From assembly GCA_038250235.1 (NCBI GenBank), contig JBBSCO010000013.1, forward strand, positions 1 to 56,495: a DNA stretch of 56,495 nucleotides, given 5' to 3'. Both the position numbers and the translations under genes were made by a program. Positions 32,235 through 41,446 of this stretch are shown here, piece after piece. Each line of letters opens with the position of its first letter. Within the stretch, counting starts at the first letter, position 1. The notes under the pieces are model-generated. The model had not been told where the DNA came from. It saw only the letters and a program-made list of their open reading frames with translations, and did no database searches. Source of the stretch: JAAUTS01 sp038250235 (GTDB lineage: Bacteria > Verrucomicrobiota > Verrucomicrobiia > Methylacidiphilales > JAAUTS01).

Positions 32235-32660
32235 TCAAACACCCAGGCCCTGATACAACATCAGATAGACGATCACTCCGGTAACAGAGACATACATCCA
32301 GATCGGAAAGGTCCAACGGGCAATTTTTTTATGTTCTTCCAGGCGGTTTTTCAAACTTAGGTAAAACGTCCTGAAGATCAGAGGCAGATTCACCACCGCC
32401 AGAATCGTGTGAGTGATGAGAATCGTAAAATAAACAACCCTGACCGGACCCTGTCCCTGAAAGGATGTCGGACCATGAAAAATCTTATGTGCCAGGTACC
32501 CGATCAGAAAAAGTGCCGACGTGACAAAGGCCGCCTTCATCAATTTTTCGTGCAACTCTTTTTTCCCCTTGAGAATGGCCGTGAGTCCCGTAACGAGCAG
32601 GATGGTGGTAATGGAGTTTAAAACGGCATTCACCGCCGGCAGGTCTTGGACTTGAATCAT
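32235..32660 (-). CDS. DUF420 membrane protein
   Basis: A 141-residue protein with four membrane spans: LNSITTILLVTGLTAILKG, KAAFVTSALFLIGYLAHKIF, VYFTILITHTILAVVNLPL and PIWMYVSVTGVIVYLMLY. It carries conserved His residues (H37, H58, H84 and H108 by rough count) of the DUF420 family. Members of this family, such as CtaM, are needed for cytochrome oxidase maturation. The gene overlaps the SCO gene by 4 bp (ATGA), which supports a role in oxidase assembly. Three GTTTGA repeats around its stop give in-frame TGA codons in tandem. Confidence 0.88.
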   Translation of the reverse strand: MIQVQDLPAVNAVLNSITTILLVTGLTAILKGKKELHEKLMKAAFVTSALFLIGYLAHKIFHGPTSFQGQGPVRVVYFTILITHTILAVVNLPLIFRTFYLSLKNRLEEHKKIARWTFPIWMYVSVTGVIVYLMLYQGLGV

Positions 32661-33292
32661 GATGGCTCTTTCAGTGTTTTTGCCAGCAGCCTTTGCATCT
32701 TTTTCAAAAAATCAGGGGAAGAACCTTCCAGATAACCGCGTGTTTTTCCGTCTTTCCCCACCACCACAAAAAGAGTGCTGTGGGTGTAGGGCCCCGTAAT
32801 CGGCAAATCCTCTTCCGACGCTTCAGCCACGCTCAACTTGAAGCCGTTCAGGATAAGTGGATGCATGGCCGATCGTTCTCCAGTCAAAAAAGTCCAACGC
32901 TTCCAATCTGCTCCATGATTTTCTCCGTAAGTCTTCAACACCTCCGGAATGTCGTAGTCCGGGTCAACTGTAAAAGTGACGAATTGTATGCCACTGTCCG
33001 CCTCAATCTGCTGCTGTAGCGCCGCCATATTCCTCGTCATGAGCGGACACGGACCGGGACAGCGTGTAAAAATAAAATTGGCCACCCAGACTTTACCCCT
33101 GAGTTCTTCCGTTCCAAACGGAACCCCTTCCTGATTGTTGAAACGAAATTCAGGAATGGCAAAAGCCGGGAACCCCTGCTCTTTTGCCTTATTTTTATCG
33201 AAAACCTGGAACGTGTACAACAGGTTCACGCCGACCAAAAAAAGGGTCAGCAGGAAAAAGAATCCGATCAGGAAAATGTGTTTGCGACTCAT
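32657..33292 (-). CDS. SCO1/SenC family copper-binding protein
   Basis: A 211-residue thioredoxin-fold protein with one N-terminal anchor (HIFLIGFFFLLTLFLVGVNL). The copper motif is FTRCPGPCPLM (CxxxC), and the third ligand is His in PYTHSTLFVVVGKDG. SCO proteins deliver copper to the CuA centre of cytochrome c oxidase, or act as thiol reductases, in the periplasm. It forms a two-gene operon with the DUF420 protein. No oxidase subunit gene is in the window. Confidence 0.92.
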   Translation of the reverse strand: MSRKHIFLIGFFFLLTLFLVGVNLLYTFQVFDKNKAKEQGFPAFAIPEFRFNNQEGVPFGTEELRGKVWVANFIFTRCPGPCPLMTRNMAALQQQIEADSGIQFVTFTVDPDYDIPEVLKTYGENHGADWKRWTFLTGERSAMHPLILNGFKLSVAEASEEDLPITGPYTHSTLFVVVGKDGKTRGYLEGSSPDFLKKMQRLLAKTLKEPS

Positions 33293-33387
33293 AATATTCA
33301 GTTAACCGTTGGCCAAACTGTCACATCATGGGCCTTTTGCAAGTATCGAAGGCTTTCCCTCTGTTTATTGATGGTTAATATTTAAAG

Positions 33388-34620
33388 ATGTCCGTTTCCA
33401 CCCAACTCCAAGCCACGACTTATCGGCTGGAGCGCTGGAGAGCCCTCGCCTCCGGCATTATTGACACCGGCCCCCAAACTTTCCTCCTCCTGATTGCCGT
33501 AGCCTACTTTCAGGCCGGCAACACCGCACAAAGTTTGGTCGCCACAGGCGGTGCCATCGGCATGGTGCTCAGCCCCCTGACCATTTTTTATGCACGTCGC
33601 CTGGGGCTTCCCGTGGCACGTGCCGCCTCGTTCCTCCTGGCCCTCGGAGCCTTCTTCGTTTTTATCCCGGTGTTCTGGTTTCAACTTTGGATTTATGTCG
33701 CCGGAACCATGCTGGCCATGATTTCTATCAGTGCCGCCATTCCCCTCTTTACGCAACTCTACCAGGACAACTACAAAAAATCCTCCCGTGGCCGCCTTTT
33801 CAGCCGCAGCACGATGATCAAAGTCGCCGCCGGAGGCATCTTCAGTTACATTGCGGGAGATATCCTCAACCGAGACATCGGTTTTGCCCGCCTGGTTCTA
33901 GTGGCATTGGCTTTTTGCTTCCTGATCGGTTCATGGCTTCTCTACATCTGTCCCTCCGCCAAACTGCAACCCGAACAAGGCTCCTTTCCCTTCCGCTCCC
34001 TGCGTTCGGTCCTTGAAGACAACGCCTTCGCCTGGGTTCTGCTCAGTTGGATGTTCATGGGTTTTGGTAATCTCATGATGTTTCCCATCCGGGTCAAATT
34101 TCTACTCGAACCCCGCTTCGGCATCGAATATCCCGTGGCCTGGGTCGCGATCATCACCGGAGTGATCCCGGCCGTGGTGCACTTTGCCACCAGCCCTGTC
34201 TGGGGCATCCTTTTTGATCGCATCAACTTTTTCGTCATGCGGGTGATTCTGAACCTCATCTTTGTCGCTGCCGTCAGTTCTTTTTTCCTCGGACGGAGTC
34301 TGCCCATGTTTGTCTTGGGCTCGGTCTTTTTCGGACTGGCCTTCGGTGGGGGCAATGTGGCCTGGGGCCTTTGGGTCACCAAAATGACCACGGGCGACAA
34401 AGTGGCCGACTACATGTCCTGCCACACGTTTTTTACCGGAGTCCGCAGCTTCCTCGCCCCCGTGCTTTCCATCTGGCTCGTCTCCTTTATCCCGATGCCC
34501 TCTGTTGTCGGCATCAGCGTATTGCTGATCCTGATCGCCTCCCTCATGCTGCTACCCGAGCTGCAATCTGTCCGCCGCCGCAGGGCCGGGACACCCCTTA
34601 TTGAGGATGTCAGCGAGTAA
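33388..34620 (+). CDS. MFS transporter
   Basis: A 410-residue transporter with 11-12 predicted spans. It begins RLERWRALASGIIDTGPQTF and has the loop SSRGRLFSRSTMIKVAAGG between spans 4 and 5. A second-half motif of FDRINFFVMRVILN type follows. It is related to the family of MFS proteins with a short N-terminal cytoplasmic helix often annotated as general sugar or drug transporters. Substrate unknown. Single gene, divergent from the SCO gene with 95 bp between starts. Confidence 0.8.
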   Translation: MSVSTQLQATTYRLERWRALASGIIDTGPQTFLLLIAVAYFQAGNTAQSLVATGGAIGMVLSPLTIFYARRLGLPVARAASFLLALGAFFVFIPVFWFQLWIYVAGTMLAMISISAAIPLFTQLYQDNYKKSSRGRLFSRSTMIKVAAGGIFSYIAGDILNRDIGFARLVLVALAFCFLIGSWLLYICPSAKLQPEQGSFPFRSLRSVLEDNAFAWVLLSWMFMGFGNLMMFPIRVKFLLEPRFGIEYPVAWVAIITGVIPAVVHFATSPVWGILFDRINFFVMRVILNLIFVAAVSSFFLGRSLPMFVLGSVFFGLAFGGGNVAWGLWVTKMTTGDKVADYMSCHTFFTGVRSFLAPVLSIWLVSFIPMPSVVGISVLLILIASLMLLPELQSVRRRRAGTPLIEDVSE

Positions 34621-34693
34621 TCCGTTGTTTTTCCTTATCCCACGGTCTCCGGCTTGCTGTTGCCAGCTTCTCGATATAACCTGAATTGCTCTT

Positions 34694-36781
34694 ATGCCTT
34701 CCAACCGCCTGATCCACGAAAAATCGCCCTACCTGCTCCAGCATGCCCACAATCCCGTGGACTGGTTTCCCTGGGGGGAGGAAGCCTTCGCCAAAGCCCG
34801 TTCCGAAAACAAACCCATCTTCCTTTCCATCGGCTACTCCACCTGTCATTGGTGCCATGTCATGGAGCACGAATCCTTCGAGGTGGAAAAAGTCGCCGGG
34901 GTGATGAATCGCCTTTTTGTGAACATCAAGGTGGATCGCGAGGAACGCCCTGATGTGGACCAACTTTATATGACCTTTGTCCAGGCCACGACCGGACACG
35001 GCGGCTGGCCCATGAGCGTCTGGCTCACCCCGGAATTGAAACCCTTCGTCGGCGGAACCTACTTCCCTCCCGATGACCGTTATGGACGCCCTGGCTTTGT
35101 CCACATGCTGGAAAAGATCGCCGAAGCCTGGAACTCGGAGCCGGACAAAATCCGGGCTCATGGCGACGGCGTTTTACAGGGACTTCGGCAGGCTTCCTTC
35201 TCATCGCTTTCTCCCGACAGTGCCCTGAAGGAAGAATGGGCCAAACTGACAGCCGCCCGCTTCATCGGCAGCTTTGATGAAACCAATGGCGGATTCGGCT
35301 CCGCCCCCAAATTCCCCAGACCCAGCGTCCTGAACTTTCTTTTCCGGCAAGCCCATCACTCAAACAACAAGGATGGTGTCGAAAAAGCCTGTTTCACCCT
35401 GCGCCAGATGGCCCGGGGAGGGATGCATGATCATGCCGGTGGCGGTTTTCACCGCTATTCCGTCGATGCCCGCTGGCATGTCCCCCATTTTGAGAAAATG
35501 CTCTACGACCAGGCCCAGTTGCTGGTTTCCTACCTCGAAGCCTATCAACTGACTAAAGATCCTTTCTTTTCCGCCGTCGCGGAAAAAACACTGGCCTATT
35601 GTTTCCGCGATCTTCTCAGCCCCGAGGGTGGATTCTATTCCGCCGAAGACGCCGACAGCCTTCCGAACGCAGCCTCCACCAAAAAACTGGAAGGTGCCTT
35701 CTATGCCTGGACCTATGGCGGGCTCGAAGAAAGCCTCGGCGAGGAACTCCTCCCTGTGTTTGAAAAAACCTTCGAGATCGAAAAAAACGGAAACGTCCCC
35801 GCCGCCATCGACCCGCACGGTGAGTTGACCGGAGTCAACGTGCTCATCTTCCGACGGGATGCCGACACCAGCCCCAGGGTTGAACAAGCCTTGCAAAAAC
35901 TTTTCCTGAAGCGGGCAGAACGCCCGCGTCCCCATCTCGATGACAAAATCATCACCGCCTGGAACGGGCTGCTTCTCTCCGCCCTGGCCAAAGCCTGGTC
36001 GGTTCTTCGTCATGAAGAGGCCCTTGTCCGGGCCGAAGGACTTGTGGTCTTCATCCAAAAAAATCTCTACCAACCCGGAGCCGGGACGCTCCTGCGGAGT
36101 TATCGCCAGGGACCTTCCACCATTCCGGGTTTTGCCGAAGATTATGCCTTCCTCATCCAAGGACTGCTCGATCTGTATGAAGCCACCGGTAAAGAATCCC
36201 ATCTTTCCTGGGCCTGGGATTTGCAACAGAAGCAAAACGAACTTTTCCTCGATCCGCAGGAAGGCGGTTATTTCCGAAGCACTGCGGCAGACACTTCCAT
36301 TCTGCTTCGCATGAAGGAGGACTATGATGGGGCCGAACCTTCCTCAAACTCCATCTCGTCCCTGAATCTGATTCGGCTCTCCGACATGCTGGAGGACGGG
36401 AAACTGAGGGAAGAAGCGTCCAAAATCCTGCGCCAGTTTTCCGGCCACATGGAACAGTCCGGAACCTCCGTGCCCCAGCTCCAGGTCGCACTTCTCGCTT
36501 ACCTGCACCAGCCTTCACAGATCGTGCTGAGCGGTGCCTTGAAGGATCCTCTCCTCCGCCAACTGCAGGCCACTCTGGGTGAAACCTATCTGCCGGATAA
36601 ACTAATGCTTTACGTCAACACCGGGGAAGCAGACTCTTTCCTGAAAGAAAAACTCCCCGCCTTGGAAAAGTTCGAGACCATCAACCAGGTTCCCACAGCC
36701 TATGTCTGCCGCGATTTCAGCTGCCAACTCCCGGTAAGCACTCCGGAAGATTTACGGAAACAACTCTTCACGCAAACGTAA
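34694..36781 (+). CDS. YyaL-type thioredoxin-fold protein with (alpha/alpha)6 barrel domain
   Basis: A 695-residue, two-domain protein (DUF255/spermatogenesis-associated 20 family). Residues 1-160 are a thioredoxin-like fold: GYSTCHWCHVMEHESFE has the CxxC motif. The rest is an N-acylglucosamine 2-epimerase/mannose isomerase-like barrel with GGGFHRYSVDARWHVPHFEK, LYDQAQLLVSY and TAWNGLLLSALAKAW. No function has been proven for these proteins; a role in sugar-linked redox metabolism is plausible. It lies 87 bp before the glycolipid-type glycosyltransferase gene on the same strand. Confidence 0.93.
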   Translation: MPSNRLIHEKSPYLLQHAHNPVDWFPWGEEAFAKARSENKPIFLSIGYSTCHWCHVMEHESFEVEKVAGVMNRLFVNIKVDREERPDVDQLYMTFVQATTGHGGWPMSVWLTPELKPFVGGTYFPPDDRYGRPGFVHMLEKIAEAWNSEPDKIRAHGDGVLQGLRQASFSSLSPDSALKEEWAKLTAARFIGSFDETNGGFGSAPKFPRPSVLNFLFRQAHHSNNKDGVEKACFTLRQMARGGMHDHAGGGFHRYSVDARWHVPHFEKMLYDQAQLLVSYLEAYQLTKDPFFSAVAEKTLAYCFRDLLSPEGGFYSAEDADSLPNAASTKKLEGAFYAWTYGGLEESLGEELLPVFEKTFEIEKNGNVPAAIDPHGELTGVNVLIFRRDADTSPRVEQALQKLFLKRAERPRPHLDDKIITAWNGLLLSALAKAWSVLRHEEALVRAEGLVVFIQKNLYQPGAGTLLRSYRQGPSTIPGFAEDYAFLIQGLLDLYEATGKESHLSWAWDLQQKQNELFLDPQEGGYFRSTAADTSILLRMKEDYDGAEPSSNSISSLNLIRLSDMLEDGKLREEASKILRQFSGHMEQSGTSVPQLQVALLAYLHQPSQIVLSGALKDPLLRQLQATLGETYLPDKLMLYVNTGEADSFLKEKLPALEKFETINQVPTAYVCRDFSCQLPVSTPEDLRKQLFTQT

Positions 36782-36868
36782 CATCCCTAACCGCTTTTCA
36801 AGTGTACACAGTGCCCCCCTTAACTAACTTGAAGCGGCGGCCCTGAAACTCAAAAAAACCTCTCTCCC

Positions 36869-38068
36869 ATGCCCCTAAAAAAAGACCAACGCGTCCTGAT
36901 CCTGTCCGCCAGTGCCGGCAACGGGCATGTGAAGGCGGCCGAAGCTTTGGAGAACGCCTGCCGCCAACATCCCCGCGTGGCCGGGGTCACCCACGTCGAC
37001 GCCCTCGATTTCACCAACAAACTTTTTCGCGATTTCTACTCGAAGCTTTACACCAGGCTGGTGCAGGACGCCCCCACCTTTCTTGGCTGGTGGTATGAGA
37101 GCAGTGATGAGCCCTGGAAAACCGACCGCATGCGTTTCATGCTCGACCGCATGAACACAGGACCTCTGATCCGCATGATCAAAGACCTGCAGCCGGATGT
37201 GACCATCTGCACTCATTTTCTTCCGGCCGAAATCATTTCCCACCTGATCGCCAAGGGTCAGATTGAAGCCAAGCTCTCCATTGTCGTCACCGATTTCGAT
37301 TTTCACGCCATGTGGCTTTCCAAAACCTTCCACCAGTATTTTGTCGCCCTGGACGAAACCAAAGTGCATCTGAACCGGCTGGGGCTACCCGAGGAAAGGA
37401 TCTCAGTCTCCGGCATCCCCGTGCATGAGGTTTTTTCCCAACACAAAGACAAGGCTGTGCTTTGCCGCAAACACAGACTGCGCGAAGATCTCCCCATTCT
37501 CCTGCTCAGTGCCGGAGCCCTCGGCGTCGGCCCGGCCCGGGCAGCCGTGGAATACCTGCGGTATCTGGAAACGCCCTGTCAGATCGTTGTTATCTGCGGA
37601 AAAAACGGGGAGCTTCAAGAACAGGTGCGCGACCTGTCTGCCAAGAACTATCCTCCCCATCTGTCCGTCCATGTCCTGGGCTACACGACGGAGATGGACG
37701 AATTCATGACCATGGCGGATCTTTACATCGGCAAGCCCGGAGGCCTCACCACAGCTGAACTCCTGACCAAAGGCGTTCCTATGGCAATCCTCTCACCCAT
37801 CCCCGGACAGGAGGAGCGCAATAGCGACCATCTGCTGGAAAAAGGCGTGGCCATCAAGTGCAACGAATTTACCACCATGGCCTACAAGATCGATCTTCTG
37901 TTCCGCGAGCCGGAACGGCTCTCCGGCATGAGGAAGGCAGCCCTCGGCCTGGGACGGCCTGACGCGGCTTCTTTTATTGTCCATACTCTTTTGAACAGAC
38001 TGGATCCTGGACCCCACACCATGGACGCAGAGGAACAATCCATGGCCAAGAATATTCCCAAAGTCTGA
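36869..38068 (+). CDS. Diacylglycerol glycosyltransferase (MGDG synthase/UgtP-like, GT28)
   Basis: A 399-residue GT-B enzyme. The N-terminal lipid-binding domain starts LILSASAGNGHVKAAEALE, the family signature. TICTHFLPAEI and VVTDFDFHAMWL are acceptor-side motifs. The C-terminal nucleotide-sugar domain has YIGKPGGLTTAELLTKGVP. These enzymes transfer galactose or glucose from UDP-sugar to diacylglycerol at the cytoplasmic face of the inner membrane. The UDP-sugar cannot be deduced. The next gene, a GH1 protein, begins 9 bp downstream, so the two are cotranscribed. Confidence 0.88.
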   Translation: MPLKKDQRVLILSASAGNGHVKAAEALENACRQHPRVAGVTHVDALDFTNKLFRDFYSKLYTRLVQDAPTFLGWWYESSDEPWKTDRMRFMLDRMNTGPLIRMIKDLQPDVTICTHFLPAEIISHLIAKGQIEAKLSIVVTDFDFHAMWLSKTFHQYFVALDETKVHLNRLGLPEERISVSGIPVHEVFSQHKDKAVLCRKHRLREDLPILLLSAGALGVGPARAAVEYLRYLETPCQIVVICGKNGELQEQVRDLSAKNYPPHLSVHVLGYTTEMDEFMTMADLYIGKPGGLTTAELLTKGVPMAILSPIPGQEERNSDHLLEKGVAIKCNEFTTMAYKIDLLFREPERLSGMRKAALGLGRPDAASFIVHTLLNRLDPGPHTMDAEEQSMAKNIPKV

Positions 38069-38077
38069 CCCCTTCCT

Positions 38078-39586
38078 ATGGACACACCCAAACCATTTCT
38101 CTGGGGCACTGCCTGCTCCGCCTATCAACACGAAGGCGGCTTCAACCAGCCCGGCCTACCGCTCAACAACTGGTATGAATGGGAACAAACCGGCAAGGTG
38201 GACAAAACCGGCCGCTCCGTGGATTTCTGGAATCGCTACGAAGAAGATTTCCGGAATGCCCGTTCCATCGGCCTGACTGCTTTCCGGCTCGGGCTTTCCT
38301 GGAGCCGGGTGCAGCCTTCTCTCGATCCCGAGTCGGAAGCCGAACCACCATTTGATCAGGCCGCCATCGCCCACTACGCCCGCATCCTGATCAGCGCACG
38401 CCAGCACGGCTTGGAGCCCCTGCTCACCCTCCATCACTTTGAGCATCCGCACTGGCTGGGAACGGATGCCTGGCTGGAAACAGGAACCATTTCACGCTTC
38501 CTGCGCTTCATCGAAAACGTGGTGCCCGAACTCAACCGCCAACTGCTGGAAGCGGGGCAGCAACCACTACGATGGTTCATCACGCTCAATGAGCCGAACA
38601 TGCTGGCCATGGTCACCTATGGATTGGGAGCCTTCCCCAGCAAATACCACTTTCATTTATCCAAAGGTGAAACGGCCCTGCAAAACATGCTCATGGCCCA
38701 CATCCGTGCCTACCGCCTCCTCCACTCCCTCTATGAACAAAATCCCAGTTGGGGAAAGCCCTTGGTCACCTTCAACAATTACACCAGCGATCTTTACTGG
38801 ATGGATCAGGCCCTAATGGATGTCATGATGGCCCCGAGCTCCGGCATTCCCAAACAAGACCTGCCCGATTGGCTCCATGACCGCTTCCAAAACTACCGCG
38901 AACGTTTCCGTCAGGCCGACCTTCCCTTCAGCCGTGGAATCGCCTACTGGCTGAGCATTGGATTCAAGGGACTCAATAATCTTGTCGGCCCCCATGTCAT
39001 CCGCAGGAAAAGTTTCCGTCCGCTTTTCGATCTTCTCTATGAACGTCCTGAAGAAAGACCCATGGATTATATCGCTTTCGATTACTATGATCCTTTTGCC
39101 GGCCATGCCCTGCGCCTTCCGCGTTGGGAAGAATGGCTCACCCCCCAGCACAGCCTGCACAGCTGGCTGGTGAATCATCTCGCATCAAAAACCTGGGATT
39201 GGAGGATTCTTCCCCAAGGTCTTGAGTTCTTTATCACGCATTACACCGCCGTCTATCCAGGGATGCCTTTGGTGATCGCCGAAAATGGCATGTCCTACAT
39301 GCGCTCGGATTTCAAAGCGATTCCCTGGCGCCATGATGGCCTGACCCGAAGCGGCTTTCTCCGCCAACACATTCCGGTTGTGCAGGAGTTAAAAAAACTG
39401 GGTTATCCCCTGGAAGGGTATTTCCACTGGTCTCTAACCGATAATTATGAGTGGGGATCCTTCGCCGCACGGTTCGGATTATTTGAGGTGGATCTGGAAC
39501 ACGATTCTCTGGAGCGCCATTCCATCAATACCGCAGGAGACAATCCTTCGGAAACCCTGGCTGAACTGATCAACCCCAAAACCTGA
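38078..39586 (+). CDS. GH1 family beta-glycosidase or transglycosidase
   Basis: A 502-residue (beta/alpha)8 enzyme of the beta-glucosidase family. The acid/base Glu is E172 (TLNEPNM) and the nucleophile is E402 (IAENGM). The start FLWGTACSAYQHEGG and the end of the barrel (HWSLTDNYEWG) are typical. Between residues 265 and 340 it has an unusual region with amphipathic pieces (DRFQNYRERFRQ and FSRGIAYWLSIGFKGLN), longer than in many bacterial beta-glucosidases. There is no signal peptide. Since it is cotranscribed with a glycolipid synthase, it may process glycolipids rather than dietary sugars. Plant SFR2 is a GH1 protein that transfers galactose between galactolipids. That parallel is inference. 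Confidence 0.92.
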   Translation: MDTPKPFLWGTACSAYQHEGGFNQPGLPLNNWYEWEQTGKVDKTGRSVDFWNRYEEDFRNARSIGLTAFRLGLSWSRVQPSLDPESEAEPPFDQAAIAHYARILISARQHGLEPLLTLHHFEHPHWLGTDAWLETGTISRFLRFIENVVPELNRQLLEAGQQPLRWFITLNEPNMLAMVTYGLGAFPSKYHFHLSKGETALQNMLMAHIRAYRLLHSLYEQNPSWGKPLVTFNNYTSDLYWMDQALMDVMMAPSSGIPKQDLPDWLHDRFQNYRERFRQADLPFSRGIAYWLSIGFKGLNNLVGPHVIRRKSFRPLFDLLYERPEERPMDYIAFDYYDPFAGHALRLPRWEEWLTPQHSLHSWLVNHLASKTWDWRILPQGLEFFITHYTAVYPGMPLVIAENGMSYMRSDFKAIPWRHDGLTRSGFLRQHIPVVQELKKLGYPLEGYFHWSLTDNYEWGSFAARFGLFEVDLEHDSLERHSINTAGDNPSETLAELINPKT

Positions 39587-39635
39587 AGTGTGGAACTGTC
39601 CTCTGCTTTTCCTCCAAGAACCCGGCAGGAAACGC

Positions 39636-40271
39636 TTAAAATTTCCAGTTTAAGCCAAGCACCGGTCCAAGGGCATCCAAGCCGTTGTTCTGACGTGCAG
39701 GTTCGGACAGACCCGCATTTGAATAGTGCTGATACAGGGCTCCGAGAGAAACTTCAAGGCGGTCATTGATCAGATAACGGACTCCCAGTCCGACCGCGAA
39801 GGTGAACATGAAATCCTGGCCTTGTGCGCCAACCACCGTTCCGCTGTTGGTGAAACCCACCCCCACACGGCTTTCCACATAAGGAACAAAATCCCATCCA
39901 TCCTGAACAAAGTTATAACGCGGGCCGAAGATGGCTCCGGAAAAATAGTCTTCGGGCCCTTCAAACACCGGCGAATAATAACCGCTGAACACCCATTCCG
40001 TGTTGCCCCGCCGCCAGCCTTCGTTCCCCACATCATCCAACTGCCAGCGCAGGGAAAGAATCTGTGGCGAATAAACATTGCTGTTAGCATTACCTGCGAT
40101 ATCGAACATGACGGCACTTTCGTAAGCCACGTCCATGCGGTTTTCATAAAAGCGTTCATCCACACGTGTGGTTACAGCACTGGATTTCAAAAGAGGTGCT
40201 GCAATCTTGGCTTCGTTCGCCAGCAGACAAAGAGGGGCAAAAAGCAGGGCACAGAAAGTAGTCGACTTCAT
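39636..40271 (-). CDS. PagL-like acyloxyacyl hydrolase (outer-membrane barrel)
   Basis: A 211-residue outer-membrane protein from the ATG at 40271 with a signal peptide (MKSTTFCALLFAPLCLLA). The mature part consists of alternating beta-strands: WVFSGYYSPVFEG and FTFAVGLGVRYLIND. It ends with the PagL-type motif YQHYSNAGL and the C-terminal aromatic strand GPVLGLNWKF. PagL removes the 3-O-linked acyl chain of lipid A. The catalytic His and Ser are present (H182 and S184), but I cannot place the third catalytic residue (Glu) at the expected distance; only E190 is near. It is divergent from the methyltransferase gene by 119 bp. Confidence 0.75.
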   Translation of the reverse strand: MKSTTFCALLFAPLCLLANEAKIAAPLLKSSAVTTRVDERFYENRMDVAYESAVMFDIAGNANSNVYSPQILSLRWQLDDVGNEGWRRGNTEWVFSGYYSPVFEGPEDYFSGAIFGPRYNFVQDGWDFVPYVESRVGVGFTNSGTVVGAQGQDFMFTFAVGLGVRYLINDRLEVSLGALYQHYSNAGLSEPARQNNGLDALGPVLGLNWKF

Positions 40272-40390
40272 ACTGGGTGAGGAACGTAGCAAGTTCCCTG
40301 CACAAAGCAAGTGGCCAGCTTTTCTGACGGAAATGAATAACTGCCCTAAAACTCACTTGATAAGCCCATCTGGAAGATGGATGATAAGTC

Positions 40391-41446
40391 ATGGCATTTA
40401 CCACTGTTGAACTTTGCGCCGGCGGGGGCGGTCAGGCTTTGGGGTTGGAAATGGCCGGATTTCATCATACGGCAGTAGTTGAATATGAGCCACTTTTTTG
40501 CACAACTCTGCGCGCAAACCGTCCGCATTGGAATGTATTGGAAATGGATATCCGGCATTTCCGTGCTGTAGATTACAAGCACGTGGACTTGTTGGCAGCA
40601 GGAGTCCCCTGTCCTCCCTTCAGCATTGCAGGCAAACAACTTGGGTCAAACGATGAGCGGGATATGTTCCCTACGGCTCTAAAAATTGTTGAGGCCGTTA
40701 AACCAAGAGCCGTCATGCTTGAAAATGTTCAAGGTTTCGCTTTAGGCAAATTTGAATCGTATCGCAGAAATCTTATGACAAAGCTCCAGAAACTGGGTTA
40801 TCAGACCGACTGGAAAGTTCTCCAGGCAAGTGATTTTGGAGTTCCCCAACTCCGTCCCCGTTTTATCCTCGTGGCCTTAAAACCTAAAGACGCTGAATTT
40901 TTCCGTTGGCCAACAATACAGCCCAAAAAAGTTCTGGTCGGGGATAAACTTGTCGACCTAATGGCTGAGAAGGGTTGGCTTGGCGCTGAGAATTGGTCCA
41001 GCGAACGAGCCGCAGGTATTGCCCCCACGTTGGTTGGCGGTTCAAAAAAGCATGGCGGCCCGGACCTGGGTCCCACCCGGGCCAAAGCCCAATGGCGGGA
41101 GCTTGGAGTTGATGGTTTGGGCATTGCCAACGAAGCGCCCGGTTCTGAGTTTCCTTTCGATGGTTATCCCCGGTTGACATTACGCATGGCTGCGCGAATC
41201 CAGGGCTTCCCTGATGACTGGCAATTCATGGGCGGTAAAACCGCGGCTTACCGGCAAATAGGCAATGCCTTCCCTCCCTTGGTCGCCAAGGCCATGGGTT
41301 GCGCGATCCGCGCCGCTCTTGAAAACAAAAACATCTCTTATCCCTCCGATGGAAGGTTGATTCAAGGAGGTCTGCTTGGCAGCAGGTTATTGGATCAACC
41401 CAAAAAATACCAAACCGTATGCCTCAAAAAGGCTCCAAAGCATTAA
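40391..41446 (+). CDS. DNA (cytosine-5-)-methyltransferase
   Basis: A 351-residue type II methyltransferase with the family motifs in order: I (VELCAGGGGQALGLE), IV with catalytic Cys74 (AAGVPCPPFSIAGK), VI (LENVQGF), VIII (QLRPRFILVA), the variable target-recognition region (about 185-260), IX (RLTLRMAARIQGFPDDW) and X (AYRQIGNAFPPLVAKAMG). It modifies cytosine in an unknown recognition sequence. The next gene overlaps it by 28 bp and encodes an HNH nuclease, so the pair forms a restriction-modification system. It has no control protein gene. Confidence 0.95.
   Translation: MAFTTVELCAGGGGQALGLEMAGFHHTAVVEYEPLFCTTLRANRPHWNVLEMDIRHFRAVDYKHVDLLAAGVPCPPFSIAGKQLGSNDERDMFPTALKIVEAVKPRAVMLENVQGFALGKFESYRRNLMTKLQKLGYQTDWKVLQASDFGVPQLRPRFILVALKPKDAEFFRWPTIQPKKVLVGDKLVDLMAEKGWLGAENWSSERAAGIAPTLVGGSKKHGGPDLGPTRAKAQWRELGVDGLGIANEAPGSEFPFDGYPRLTLRMAARIQGFPDDWQFMGGKTAAYRQIGNAFPPLVAKAMGCAIRAALENKNISYPSDGRLIQGGLLGSRLLDQPKKYQTVCLKKAPKH

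Noticed and set aside
35360..36235. A 291-codon minus-strand frame
   Set aside because: It is antisense to the YyaL-type gene, with shadow composition.
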